Source: Suillus spraguei
Lineage: Eukaryota; Basidiomycota; Agaricomycetes; Boletales; Suillaceae
Reading direction: 5' to 3'
Assembly: GCA_016800925.1 (NCBI GenBank)
Contig: JABCPU010000142.1
Span: 1 to 64,000 of the forward strand
DNA: 64,000 bases
Shown in pieces: positions 21,174 to 33,524 of this stretch (positions within the stretch are counted from its first letter, which is position 1; each line of letters begins with the position of its first letter). Both the position numbers and the translations under genes were made by a program. Under the pieces are notes generated by a model that was given only the letters and a program-made list of their open reading frames with translations, did no database searches and had not been told where the DNA came from.

Positions 21174-22896
21174 ATGGTGGTGAGCATTGCACCAGTCGCA
21201 TCAAGTAAACTGGTCTCATTGAGCCCTTTCAGAAAATATCGGTTCTCCAACATGCTCCATCAGTGCATCTACCTGCACGTCCTGGAGACCCTACGCCTAC
21301 CACCCGCAATCTCGATCCTTTGATGCACCCATTTGCTCGCGCTCGTGAGAGAAATCGTGCTTTGAATGCTGCTAAGATGGACAGGTTGTTTGCGAAGCCC
21401 TTCGTAGCGGCTCTTGAGGGTCACATAGATGCAGTTGAGGTGTTGTGCAAAAAGCCCGGATCATTGAGTGCTGTTGCCAGCGGTAGCTGGGATGGAGGTA
21501 TGTTGAGAAATCGACTTAGCTGACAACCATTCATCCCCAAAAACAATCACTTCCCACAGGCGTGATTTTGCATAATATTTCTGAGCGCAAACATATCCGT
21601 CGAATACAAGGTGCTCATAATGGCAAAGTGTCGGGCCTTTGCTTTGCTCAAGACGACCGGCTACTGAGCTGCGGTGTGGATAGCAAAATCAAACTTTGGG
21701 ACGCGAGCCCGCAAGATGAAATAACAGTCAGTCTTCTCAGTTGTCAAAACAAGTTTTTTTCGTGTATCTATCCCAGTCTATATAGGAGCAGCGCCCGTTG
21801 AACGAATATCCTGGAAAATCACCATTCAAGTACGCTGCTTAGATTCGCTAAAACCTACATCCGATTGATACGTCCCTTCACACAGCTCAATAGACCACCA
21901 TCGTTCGGATCCACTTTTTGCCACAGCGTCAAATATTGTTCAAATATGGGACGAAACAAAGTGGGCACTGTTCATCTCTGTGATCATATCTCAGCTGAAT
22001 CGACATCTAGGAGCGCCGCAATATCCAACTTAACGTTCCCTACGTCCACCGAGACCATCACATCCGTGCGATTCAATTTGAGTGAAACAAGCGTACTTGG
22101 CAGCATTGGCTCAGACCGAACTTTCACCCTCTATGATATTCGCACAGGAAAGGCGGAACGTCGCGTTGTCATGCAGATGAGCTCAAATGCACTTGCATGG
22201 TCGCCAACTTTTCCAACGAATGTCCTGCTCGCATCCGAGGATCACAATCTTTATACATTTGATGTCAGGCAACTGAAAACTCCCACTCATGTCTACAAAG
22301 GACATGTTGCAGCAGTTATGAGCTGTGATTGGAGCCCGACTGGATTGGAATTTGTTAGTGGTGGATGGGACCGGACAGTGAGGATATGGAAGGAGAGTCA
22401 GGGCACGGGACCAGAAGTGTATCATACTAAACGAATGCAAAGGTGAGCCTACGTATCTCTGTTTGTCAGCTTGTTCACAATCGACGATAAGGGTCTCATC
22501 ATCTATATTCACTGCCGATGCGCGCTTTGTGCTGACGGGCTCCGACGATGGTAATGTACGGATATGGAAAGCCAAAGCATCAGAAAAGCTTGGTATCATC
22601 ACAGCCCGGGAGCGCGCTGCAATTGAATACCGGGACACCTTGAAAGACCGATGGAAGCACGACAACGAAGTTGGCAGGATTCAACGGTAAGAATTATTCT
22701 GCTTGGTTTGACTCGTGCTCACTAGTAGCACAGCAACCGACATTTGCCAAAGCCAGTCTACCAGGCTGCAAAGCTCAAACGCACTATGCTCGATACTCGT
22801 GCCGTCAAGGAGGAACGTCGGCGGAAACATACGCGTGCCGGGGAGAGCAAACCAAACGCAGAGCGCAAAAAGGTGGTTATTGCAGAGCAGACTTGA
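21174..22896 (+). CDS. SOF1: SOF1/DCAF13, WD40 protein of the U3 small-subunit processome
   Basis: Eight exons: 21174-21176, 21233-21497, 21560-21726, 21786-21829, 21886-21960, 22011-22442, 22492-22686, 22734-22896; 447 aa, all phases fit. The first exon contributes only the ATG; the second opens with KISVLQHAPS, giving the family's MKI.. start. Landmarks: NLDPLMHPFARARERNRALN, SGSWDGG, NEYPGKSPFNSIDHHRSDPL, TASNIVQIWDETKS, SIGSDRTFTLYDIRTGK, CDWSPTGLEFVSGGWDRTVR, LTGSDDGNVRIWKAKASEKL, YRDTLKDRWKHDNEV and the basic Sof1-like tail RHLPKPVYQAAKLKRTM. Sof1 is needed for 18S rRNA maturation in the nucleolus. No frame break. Length matches the family (about 445). Confidence 0.95.
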
Positions 22897-23480
22897 TTCC
22901 TCGCTCGACATTAGCCTATACCTACATTATAACCATCGTGTCGTAACATGCAACAGCACGATTCCACTGACACATACTGCAACTGCCAATCACTAGCGAT
23001 TTACAAGTGGTTTGGGAGCGGGCCTTTGTTAAAGTAAGTATCTACCTTGTTTAAGCTGTCCATGGAAGTAGGCTGTGGAAGATATAAACTTTGAACAGCC
23101 ACAAATTCAAATTACTGCATTGCCTATCTCGAGACTCGTGGTGGTATATAGTGTTGTTCAATCCGTACCGTTACTACCATATACCATGGTAAATCGCAAT
23201 TGGTAGTGCTGTTGCATACCAAGAACTTTCAGTCGGTTGCTACATAGCTGTCTTCGAACAAGAATTCCGTCCTTGGAGTCTTAATGAACATCCAGAAAAC
23301 TTCCGTCTATACGCCTGCAAGTTTGGGCCACTGCGGCTGCCAACCTGGCTCCAACAGTAGCAAGGGCCAGATCTCGCACGACGAGTACTTCTACCTCCCC
23401 CCGTGCAACCAGTCTCTGACTACTAGGGTGGAAATTTTCACAGGAAACGCGGCCGAGTTACCAGAATCCGCGACTCTCGC
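22897..23480. other. Intergenic region
   Basis: About 580 bp; should hold the 3' UTR of SOF1 and the promoter/leader of the F-box gene. An upstream open frame (23284-23484) runs into and overlaps the next ATG (GCATGAGTGG); it has no recognisable content and may act as an upstream ORF if it lies in the leader. Confidence 0.4.
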
Positions 23481-24878
23481 ATGAGTGGAATTCTTGTTTC
23501 TCGTCGTAACCTCCGTCGAACCAATAACAGAGGTTTGCCACCTGAGTTGCTCCTATTAATCTTCGAGCATGTTTACGCAGATAGCACGCTGAACGGCGAG
23601 TGGATTGTGTGTAGTCCGCAGTCTCGTACGCTGTTCCCGTTCGCTCCCGCAGCCGTATGCAAGGCCTGGAGAGACGTTCTTGCGTCGGTTCCAAGGTTCT
23701 GGACACGTATCATCATCAATCTTGACACTACGAAGCTTTCAGATATTGACATATACCTTCATCTCTCCCAAAAGCTCCCTTTCGAAATCACTGTCACACG
23801 AGACCAACGAATCCTTTCTTATTCTCGCACAAATAATGATGACGAGGGCGTCCAAGCAACTGCAGCCATGGTCCAGATTGTTCCTCATCTACATCGCTGC
23901 AGGTCTTTATGCTTTCAGCTCCTTCGCAGCTCTTCCTTACCTGCTCTTCGCTATCTGGATGTCCGTGCACCTCTTCTTAAGCAGCTGAAGCTGCAATGTG
24001 GGATCGACGATGGCGAGCATCCTCTCATAGGCAGCGAAGTTCCTGAGCAGTGGCGGTTCCACGCTCCGGCGCTTCGGCACCTCTTTCTCAATGGGCGCAA
24101 TTTTCGTGACGCTTGCGCCCTTCACTGGGTCGAACAACTTCCAAGCCTGGAAGACCTATGCGTCTCACGTTATTACGGTGGCAAACACCGAACAGGAGAG
24201 TTGCACCTGCACGATGTTTTACTCGTCGTCGACAGACTTCATCGCTATTTTGGGATACTTCGGAAGCTAACTCTTCAAGATATTTCGTTTGACGGCATCC
24301 TCACACAGCAGGACGGCTACGACATTCAGATCGAAGCTATGAGTCTGCTGTCCATTAACCCTTCGACGATCCGTGCCATCTTCATGTCTAAGACCGGGCC
24401 TGCTCCACACCTTGTGCATATCAAGCACGAGCTCTCACCTTCTATATATCACATTCGCTTGACTCAAGCTGACACTCTCGTGCTGGAAGGCCCTTTTTCA
24501 TTTATGGCTGAGGCTATCAATATTTGGGACGGCGATTGTCTTTCTATCAAAAACTGTCCCACCTTCAATGATCGCACCATCCGTAATATTTACCGTTCGT
24601 GGAATCCAAACACACTCACGTCTCCAAGCTGGTCCCGACTAGAGATAGAAAATTGCACAGACTTCTCCGCAGAAGCGCTTCTGGACCTGATCAATGCACG
24701 TGACGATGCGGTGCAACGAGCGCGGGATAGAGACCCCGCATTACAGGCCCCTTTCAACAGCTTGCAGGATTTGCAAGTACATGGCGGACCTCCCATCTCG
24801 CCAGAGGATACAGAGGCATTCAGAGAGAAGCTACTCGCCTTTGGATGGCACGAAGCAGCCACAGATATAACACATTAG
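23481..24878 (+). CDS. F-box-like protein, intronless
   Basis: Single exon, 465 aa. The N-terminus has the F-box core typical of Agaricomycetes: NRGLPPELLLLIFEHVYAD followed after a short insertion by AVCKAWRDVLASVPRFWTRI. Then come irregular leucine-rich segments (LRYLDVRAPLLKQLKLQC, LRHLFLNGRNF, LEDLCVSRYY, LRKLTLQDISF) and a C-terminal ..LQDLQVHGGPPISPEDTEAF. The family is greatly expanded in mushrooms and is thought to recruit substrates to SCF ubiquitin ligases; no substrate can be named. No frame break. It differs from the 6.3-7.9 kb F-box gene in lacking introns. Confidence 0.85.
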   Translation: MSGILVSRRNLRRTNNRGLPPELLLLIFEHVYADSTLNGEWIVCSPQSRTLFPFAPAAVCKAWRDVLASVPRFWTRIIINLDTTKLSDIDIYLHLSQKLPFEITVTRDQRILSYSRTNNDDEGVQATAAMVQIVPHLHRCRSLCFQLLRSSSLPALRYLDVRAPLLKQLKLQCGIDDGEHPLIGSEVPEQWRFHAPALRHLFLNGRNFRDACALHWVEQLPSLEDLCVSRYYGGKHRTGELHLHDVLLVVDRLHRYFGILRKLTLQDISFDGILTQQDGYDIQIEAMSLLSINPSTIRAIFMSKTGPAPHLVHIKHELSPSIYHIRLTQADTLVLEGPFSFMAEAINIWDGDCLSIKNCPTFNDRTIRNIYRSWNPNTLTSPSWSRLEIENCTDFSAEALLDLINARDDAVQRARDRDPALQAPFNSLQDLQVHGGPPISPEDTEAFREKLLAFGWHEAATDITH

Positions 24879-26748
24879 GTATACGAGGGTTTTACATGTC
24901 ACCATTGAGGACGGATGTCTTCCTTTTTTACTGCAACTTTCTCTCAGGAACTTCACATTGTTTCGTAAAGTGGGCTACTATGTAGGGTACGTGGCGAATA
25001 CTACTCCAGTTTGGTCTTCACCAGGGGGAAGCATGATGATAAGTAGGACACAATACATATGGATTGATCTCAATGACAGAGATCGGATTACTGCCCCGTT
25101 TGAATACAGGCTTTAGATACTGACATAATGCTTCGAGGTTGGACTCAGTGTACTTGCGTTATGTACGTGTATTCCGGAGAGACCGACCGATGAAGCATTT
25201 ATGTAATCAACTTAGTGACGGGAATGAAATATGTTGATTCTCACGCCGATTCTGTTGTCGATTCCGGTGAGCTGCTACTTGTAATTTCACCTCTGAATTG
25301 ATCATACATATATAGTTCTTGTCCATGATGTGCGCTTGGCCAATTTTGTAGATAGCAACAGGTATCACAGTCATCTCCCCTCACTGTATTCCCTGTTGTT
25401 TCAGTTCTAATATTCACTCGGACATCGCCTTGAAGTTCAAGTTGAACATTAAATGCGCAGCTCCCAACAGTATGTTCTCCAACTTGGATCACGATCACGT
25501 TCCCATGCATTAACCTTGGGCGCAGATACAGCTCTTACCGAGTCACTTCGTCACGCTTATTGATAATACCATTTCAAAACTAGTACCTCCCCCTAGGATA
25601 AATCCCTGATTTCGAATATGCCACAATTACTTGTAGCACCTTCTGATGATGTTGGACTTTCTGCTCTCAAGCCATGCTGGAGTCTCGTCCATTCTGATAT
25701 CTCATGAAATAAATTTCCTTTCAATTTTCCAAATTATGACCCTTCCTTCGATACCGGATTTAATTGTCAATGCCAACAGTGGTTAGTGTGAGTATAGTCA
25801 TCACGACTCGTCTGATCGGAGCTTACTCTACATCTTCATCAGCCAAAGGGTCAACTGACCTATGACCAATTCGGAGCCCTTACTACCATGCATTCTCTGA
25901 GAAGATAGCGAAGTAGGGAATATGACTCAGGCTCACTTAGGCTGAAGTTTTCGTCACGTCACGAAAACAGTGATACGGGATTCCTTACTGGGCTGATTTG
26001 TGTTGGGACAGTATGTATTTCACCGGCAAATGAAGATCTGGAAAGGTTCGTTCGAAAAGGGTCTGAAAAGGCCCTATTATTTGGCCACAGGTCTCCGGAT
26101 TATGAGCTAGGTACGTTTTGCCTCTAATTATTGTTCCTGTTTCCCTCGGAATAGCCTCTGATCAATTTCTCATTTACGCAGTGATTGTATGGCACGCAGA
26201 AACTGGCGAATCGCTCACCAAGATCTCACGTAATCTAATAGAACGAGTAATGTATATGTACTAAAATGTGTCAGTAGTTATCAACTTACCTTCAAAAAGG
26301 CTCAAGGCAGCCTGACCAATCAAGAGTGCAAAATACATCGCAGGAAGGCCGAACCAGAAGCGAACCATTTGGGATGGAGAACCGTTTTCCGGTCCGGTTC
26401 TGGCTGGCATGAGAACCGAGGACCGGACCACGCAGAACCAGATCAAAAATCCGGTTCGAACCATGGTTCTGGACCAGACCGCGGCAGCACTACTGAGTTA
26501 CTACGGCCCACTCCGGCACCTGATCCAACTAAACAAAGTACCATAGTCAAATTATCGAAGCACCTGGTCAAGTGAGTGCTCTATAACTGATAGGTGATAA
26601 AGTGTTTCTTCTGTTGCTTCACTATGTTACTATCATGCGGTGCTAGTTCTGTTAGTCATTTCGAGCTTTATGGACACCTGTTTCATTTATATTTTCACAC
26701 TTGCACCTTATTCACATTCACTATCTCCTGCTGCACCATTATAGCTTC
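24879..26748. other. Intergenic region with a short-motif tract
   Basis: About 1.9 kb without a supported gene. An 89-codon minus frame (25241-25510) is unrecognised. From about 26380 to 26500 the DNA is rich in alternating GGTTC/GAACC and CCGGT/ACCGG words (for example CCGGTCCGGTTCTGG, GGTTCGAACC), a low-complexity tract in which both strands look alike. Confidence 0.4.
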
Positions 26749-28954
26749 AGAGGACCTCAATGCGATCTCCACCGACTGGCTCAAAATTTTAGATGGTGGG
26801 TCGTCCACCAGAGATGCGACATCATTTGTGAGCCATTTCCATTCGAACGGATGGCTCAGAGCTTGGTATTTGTCCAAAGAACTGAGGCGCACTTATAAGT
26901 GTCCTCTCTCAGATTTTCTATGATTTTAGGACGCTATCAGGCTCGGAAAAAATATGCAGATTCCTTTCAGAGGTGGTTGATGAAAAGCCGCGACTTGAAC
27001 ATTCTGGTCTTCGCGAGTTCAAGCTAGACGATCACACTGTGAATGCACCTTTACCATTCAAATTGCTAGGTCCACAATGCATAGAAGGAGTACAAGGTGC
27101 TTTCACATTTACCATCACGAAACCGCTGCACTTGGACAGGGTTTCTTCCGATTGACGCAAGATGCCGATGGGAAGTAGAAGGCTTTAACTCTTTGCAGGA
27201 CCTCGTCGGGCATGAGGAGTCTTCCGCAGATCAGCATGGCCTATATGAGGGTCAGAAAATGACCTGGGGGGAGGATGTTGACGCAAAATTTTGTGCTATA
27301 GAGGCGGACCCCACTGTTTTGATCGGTGCAGTGCAGTTTCTCTCATTAGTCTTGATGACTTGACGAGTTTAAAACTTGGTGGTGGACAAACCGGCCTTTC
27401 GTCTGCAGCACAGTTACGTAGGGTTCGGCATCCGTGCGCTCGTAATCGAGAAAAGTTTGCGTGTCGGAGACTCTTGGCGACAATGGTATGTGCAAACACA
27501 GGAATGGTATGTTGTTCTTCATTATAGATGCGAATCACAGGTACCCGAACCTTACCCTGCATACCCCCGCATATCAAAGTTCTAGTACGTCTTATCATCT
27601 TTCTACAAGAGGCTTTGAGCTAATCTATACACAGTACTCTATAGTCCCTATCTGTATGTGCCTTCCGCCGTTCAAAGGTATTACGTATATAGGACAACCT
27701 TCCCCAAGTACATTCCGAAGGGGAAACTTGCCAATTTCCTGGATTCATATACTGTGAACCAGGAATTGTGTATTTGGCTCTCGAGCAGCATAGCCTCAAC
27801 TCCAGTGTACGATTCATCATCCGCAAGATGGACTGTGGAAGTCCAGCACGGAGACAGGAAAGTATTCCTTAATCCGAAGCACCTGATACTTGCTACAGGA
27901 AGTGGAAGCTCGAATTCCTACTTGGAATGGAATGGATGAATTTCAAGGAGCCTTGTATCATTCCGACTTCCATAAAGATGCAGAGTAATTCCGAGGCAAA
28001 CGCGTTGTCGTTGTGGGCGTGGTAAGTCATATGTCTTAATTCATACGTGCGCACCCATTCACGAAAACTTTCCGTGCGTTATATCCTCCAGTACCGCAGA
28101 ACAAACTCACTTCAAGTCACCTTTCCCTGATGGAACCCCTATTGAGGAACTGGATTTCTACAAGAATTCGATGCCTTTGGTCTTCCTACAAGTGACAGAA
28201 TCAGGTGGGATCCAACACATAAAGATTGGACAAGGAACTCCACGATAGTTTGCGCAAGGTTGGATTCAACTTGACTTAACTTGGGAATTTTCGCCCGGAA
28301 GTGGTGAGGTTGGGCTGCTTGGATTTGCGTTCAGCCGCCAGGCGTCAGGAACTAGTGCGTTCATGTTTGTTCTTAAGACGGTTTGACATTTTAAATACCA
28401 TACAGTGCTTTGACATTGATTATAGCAAACTAATCGTCGAAGGCAGAGTCAAGGTAGGACTTGTATTTGTCGTCTGAAGGTTGTGACTGATTGGATCAGA
28501 TCAAGCAGGGTCAAGATATCAGTCACTTTGACCGAGATGGGATCACGTTTAAAGATGGCTCCAAGCTTTCAGCAGATGTTATTGTCCTAGCGTATGGTCT
28601 GACTGGTAGTTTTTCGTTCGTTTTTCTCGCGCATGCAGGAAATGAACCCATCATGAAGACTGCGAGAGCTCTTCTTGGTAACGAAATTACCGAGCAACTT
28701 CCGCCTGAGGTGATGAGCCTTGACTCGGAGGGAGAATATAATCAAATATATCGACCCTCTGGACACCCAGGACTTCGGTTTGCTTCCGGTGGATTTTTGA
28801 TCTCGCGTTTCTACAGTAGACACCTGGTGGGCTACCTTCCTCTGTTTATCTATATGTACACATATTGATGAATGCGATAATGTAGGGTCTCCAGATCTTG
28901 GCAAGAGAGCTCGGTATAGCATTACAAAAGGGGTGTTACTATTATACATTGTAA
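26749..28954 (+). pseudogene. Flavin-containing monooxygenase, decayed
   Basis: Segments in changing frames follow the order of fungal FAD-dependent monooxygenases (dimethylaniline/YUCCA-like): WLKILDGGSSTRD and FHSNGWLR; LVGHEESSADQHGLYEG and IEADPTVLI; the FAD motif GGGQTGLSSAAQL; GIRALVIEKSLRVGDSWRQW; YPNLTLHTP; FPKYIPKGKLANFLDSY; ILATGSG; FQGALYHSDFHKDAE then a TAA; RGKRVVVVGV; ELDFYKNSMPL; SPGSGEVGLLGFAFSRQASG; IKQGQDISHFDRDGITFKDG; YRPSGHPGLRFASGGF; GLQILARELGIALQKG. There are several frame changes in both directions, premature stops (near 27989, 28250, 28283), an exon acceptor without AG near 27379, and the segment after RVVVVG that should carry the NADPH-binding GxGxxG turn and the following 50-60 residues is absent. 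These exceed what base-calling errors explain. Confidence 0.85.
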
Positions 28955-31059
28955 TGCTGCTATGACGGTATAACGAGAATTTCATAACAGGTAGTACAAG
29001 GGGAATTGCATGGTCAACGAAGTGACATCCCTTACGACATGATATATCTATATCGCAGGTCAGAATCACAAACACCAGCGTTATGACTACCAGAGAGCAA
29101 TGAAAAACCAAAAACTTGTGCCAATCTGTCGCATGTTTTCATTCTGGCGACTGATACAGGGACTCACATAATTCTGACTAGGGTTGAATACAGCATCTAT
29201 CTTACACTTCAATGCGAGCGAGAGAAGTTGTGTTGGTTCGAGTGAGTAACGTCGCCGTGCATACCATTCTATTGATAATTCGAGTATATCTTGTAGATGG
29301 TACGGCGTGCAATGCAACAAAAACGAAACTTGAAGTCAATGGGAAATAGTAAGCAGGTAGGCCATTTTATTGCCATATTTGCAGGGACTAACTTTTGGCT
29401 AGTCCAGTTGTCAGGATCTGTAGCAGCCATCAGTAGGTGGATGGGTATAAAATTAAGCCACACTATCATTGCTGCTTTACTATACACACCTGAACTCGAA
29501 TGTCAGTCTTATCACTTCAATCATGCCTTCGAGAAGTGCATGCCACAAAATTCCTGATGCTAAACAGCTCACTACGTTGTGAAGAATCAAGAGGAATCGC
29601 TTCCAGCGGCGGCTACTTGTTGTACATCAAACACGCCAAGTGCTCACCATCTTCTCGATGCACGATGATGAATATAGACCACGTAGACAAGTCAGAACAT
29701 GATAAATTTAGTCATCCATCATGTCCACTGTTGCGGGGGAAACGGTGTGGCCTCCGCGTCTTCTTTGCTCCTGCCTTTGAGTTATTTTTATCTGGTGCGT
29801 TATACGTTGCCCGTCATTCGCCCCGGTGTGGTTGCTGATCATATACCGTGGGGACTTGGTTATTGTGATTGCTAGCGGACGTATTGAGGTTAGCGTGCTC
29901 ATGGAAAAATTGAACATTCAAAATGCAGGTTTCCGTGATTGCCGCAATGGGATAAAATAAAACATGAGTTTGGGACCACACAGTGTGAGGCCTATCATGG
30001 GGTGATGGAACAGACGAGAGGTTCGACAAGGTGCTGAGCCCGCCTGTCTATTTAAGACGAATGGGTCCCTTGACCTTGATGTGATACCTTACGACAACAG
30101 TTACCACGACGTTACATCACCTTTATGGGGGCTGCTGCACTTCCTATGTGTTTCAACACGTAGTCCCACTGCACCTTGTGTGCTTTTAGAGACATGGATG
30201 TCGCCCTGCCGGTGCAACACCGAGGCATAGTAATATGTCAAATAGGTCGTTGAAAGTGGATTCCTTGGTTAATTCGGGCATGTAGATCATATACTGTGTT
30301 ATGACTGTTTCTTGGATTTGGTGCGTTCGTTTCATTGAAGACCTAGTATGCGTTGAAGTAACGATAGCATCTTTTTCCTACCATAGGAATAGTTGAACAA
30401 GCGAGAGATTCGCCCTGGACTTGGAGCGCCGCAGTAATCCGTCATGTGGTTCGATTGAGATCACCCGTATATAGTCTGATCAAAATATCTGTCAAGTTGT
30501 GTCAGTTCAGGCTCGAGCTCAGGCCAGGTCGTGATGGGTCGTGATGGAATAATCTGGACAGCCTACCACTCCATCAATTTTGATTAAATGATGAAGTCCT
30601 GTTGCAATAATGATGGACCTGATCAAGTTGAAGCACGGGAATATAAAGGAACTGCCACTGGGGGCATGTCGGGAAATAGGATGGGGACAATGAGGCTTCC
30701 TTCTATTAAGGTCTGATATTTACCGGTCATAACATAAGGTGCAGCACAGGCTTGAGAGCCACGACACAGGATGTCTTTATTTATCTGATGACGGTGAGCG
30801 ATGAACGGGCAAGGGGGCACAGCGTTAGTGATAGGAACACAGGTCCTAGCTGGGACTCGCAGCAGTTAGTAAAGCAGAGGTAGTAACAACCTGTTGTTAA
30901 CGACACCCGTGGGAATGACTGTTATCAGTTTTAAGAAAGCCTTTGTCTTACCGGCCGTGGCTCCCCATATTCCTTTTCTACAGCAGGCAGGTCCTCTCGT
31001 TCTTTCTTATACGCGCAGGTCGTTCTTGGTATCATTCAACTATTTGACCGGAACAATTC
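28955..31059. other. Intergenic region, no supported gene
   Basis: About 2.1 kb. Open frames such as 29297-29557 (+), 29087-29320 (-) and 29814-30029 (-) are short and unrecognised. The right end should contain the NoxB promoter; no clear TATA box is seen. Confidence 0.45.
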
Positions 31060-33258
31060 ATGTCCTTCAAACGGTCCTCCGGTCTTGATTTCAAAGATCG
31101 CAACCCATTCAGAGACCAAGACCCCTTTGTCGACAGCGCAGGCGACTATGCCGTACCACCAAGTCACCTCCAGCGCAACAAGATAGAGCGCCTTCGCCTT
31201 CAGGGTATCCAGCAACCTCTTCCAAACGCTGGCATTGGCGCACTCAAAGTTCCCGATGGTCCTCCTACTCTCGGTCAAAAGTTTGACCGGTGGATGATCA
31301 ACGAGGGTGGAAAACGCCTCTTTTTCTCTGCTTGGATCTTTTTCCACATGCTTGTTATTGCATTCGGGTTTATGAACTACCAACTCAGTGACGACCTTAC
31401 CGGAGCCCGTGCAACATTTGGCATCACTTACGGTAAGCATTTAGATATGTCGTGTAGGTCCCCTTCCTCTAATATCGCCACAGCTATTGCTAGATCTGCA
31501 GCTCTTGTACTGCACGCAGATGTCATCTTCATTCTCTTACCTGTCTGCCGAAACTTTATCTCCCTGCTTCGCAGAACACCCCTCAATTCGTTTATCCCAT
31601 TCGACAAGAACATAACATTCCACAAGGCAACAGCCTGGTCCATGGTTGTATTTACTCTCATCCACATCGGTGCTCATATGCACAACTTTTACAAGCTTGC
31701 TCTCGCTGATCCGGATGCAAATACAACTGGCAAGCGTGTGCTTGTTTTCCTGCAAGCAAATTTTGCCACCGGTCCCGGTGCTACAGGTTGGATTATGACC
31801 GTTGTATTGGGCATCATGGTCTGGTTTGCCATGGAGAAAAGGCGCCGTGCCAATTTTGAGAGGTTTTGGTACACACACCATTTGTTTGTTGTCTTCTTCC
31901 TCGCTTGGCAGTTTCATGGTATGTGGTGCATGATCAAGCCAGACAGAGAACCCTTCTGTTCCTTCAATTCTATTGGCGTCTTCTGGGTACGTGAACTTCG
32001 ACAAGCCAACTTTATGCCATCTCCTGATAATGGCCTGTTCAGCGATACTGGCTCGTCGGTGGCCTTATTTGGACATACGAGCGAATTTTGCGTGAGGTTC
32101 GCTCACGTCATAAGACTTATATCTCCAAGGTCATACAACACCCATCCAAAGTCATTGAAATACAAATCAAAAAGGAGAAGACAACTACGCGGGCAGGGCA
32201 ATACATCTTCATCTCTTGCCCAGAGATCTCCTACTTCCAGTGGCATCCCTTCACCCTTACGAGGTAAGTCAACCCCTTGATCAGTTTTGCAAGCAAAGGC
32301 TTATAATACCACAGCGCTCCTGAAGAAGATTATATTTCTGTGCACATCCGTGTCGTCGGTGACTTCACCGCTGCGCTTGCCAAAGCTGTCGGCTGTAACT
32401 TTGACTCCAAGGACTCCAAGGATGTCGATGCCAGTGGTGGGAAGGTTATTGGCACGAACACAAATCCGCCGCTTAACCGTGTGCTTCCTCGTATCATGGT
32501 TGACGGTCCGTTCGGTAGTGCCAGCGAGGACTTTTTAAATTACGAGACTGTCCTCCTTGTTGGTGCTGGGATTGGTGTCACGCCCTTCGCTTCGTGCGTA
32601 TCACATCCCTCATCTACTTGATGACATCATTGACCAGATCCGTTAAGCATTCTGAAGTCGATCTGGTACCGCATGAACAACCTGAACAATTCCAAGCCTA
32701 CCCGCCTCTCCAAGGTCTACTTCACTTGGGTTATCCGCGATTTTGGCAGCGCCGAGTGGTTCCACTCGCTGCTGCAGGCTATTGAAGAGCAGGACACATC
32801 AAACAGAATCGAGATCAATATCTATCTCACTGCAAAGATCAAGGAGGATGACATGAACAACATTATAGTGCGCGGTGCCCATTTTCTCAGTGGTTTCTGT
32901 ACTAATTGTTTTCTTAGGTTCAAGATGTCGGTGCAGAGAAAGACGCTATCACTTCTCTGCGTGCTCCTACTCATTTCGGCAGGCCAAACTGGGACAAGGT
33001 GTTCGGTTCCATGGTTGAAAAGCACCCCGAGACTGATGTCGGCGTGGTTCGTAGCTCGTCGTCACTTTTTAACTCATTAGCTCACCTGTCCTTTTCTAGT
33101 TTTTCTGTGGCCCCCCAGTTCTCTCCAGGCAGCTCCACCAGATGTCCAACAAGTACTCCAATCCCAAAGGCACACGTTTCTTCTTTGGCAAGGGTGCGTT
33201 TCTACTTTTCCCTTCGTTGCCAGGCCCAGCTAACTTGTTTTGTGCAGAAAATTTCTAG
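31060..33258 (+). CDS. noxB: NADPH oxidase, NoxB type
   Basis: Eight exons: 31060-31432, 31484-31986, 32043-32263, 32315-32593, 32648-32867, 32918-33046, 33100-33193, 33248-33258; all phases fit, 609 aa. About 88 residues precede the first membrane helix, as in NoxB rather than NoxA. The ferric-reductase-like core has [47 protein letters not shown] and [11 protein letters not shown], with the histidines that hold the two haems. The cytosolic half has the FAD motif WHPFTLTSAPE, the NADPH motifs GPFGSAS and [39 protein letters not shown] and the terminal FFFGKENF. It transfers electrons from NADPH across the membrane to form superoxide, and in fungi controls fruiting and hyphal differentiation with NoxR/Rac. 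The last exon encodes only the end of ..KENF. Confidence 0.93.
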
Positions 33259-33524
33259 GGTGGTTGGTTACGCTCCGTACTGTAACTGTGTTGCTTTTGT
33301 TCGCTGTATCTATGTATAATGCTATGGATATAAACGGTTGGGATATAAAAGTACAAGGGATCACCACTAGTTAGGGGTAGGAGATATATAATCCAAAGTA
33401 GGGCGTAGCGCCTATGATACGAAGAATCTACACGAAACTAATCACTCATTAGAAGTGCATTGTTTTCCCGCATAAGTAGGTTGTCGTGAAGGAAACTCCA
33501 GATGACTGACAAAAGCAGTCCCGT

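Noticed and set aside
26380..26500. GGTTC/GAACC-rich tract as a regulatory element array
   Set aside because: The words are near-palindromic low-complexity repeats without regular spacing; no evidence for a binding site array.
29087..30029. Minus-strand ORFs between the monooxygenase relic and noxB
   Set aside because: Short, unrecognised, in different frames with no plausible splicing chain.
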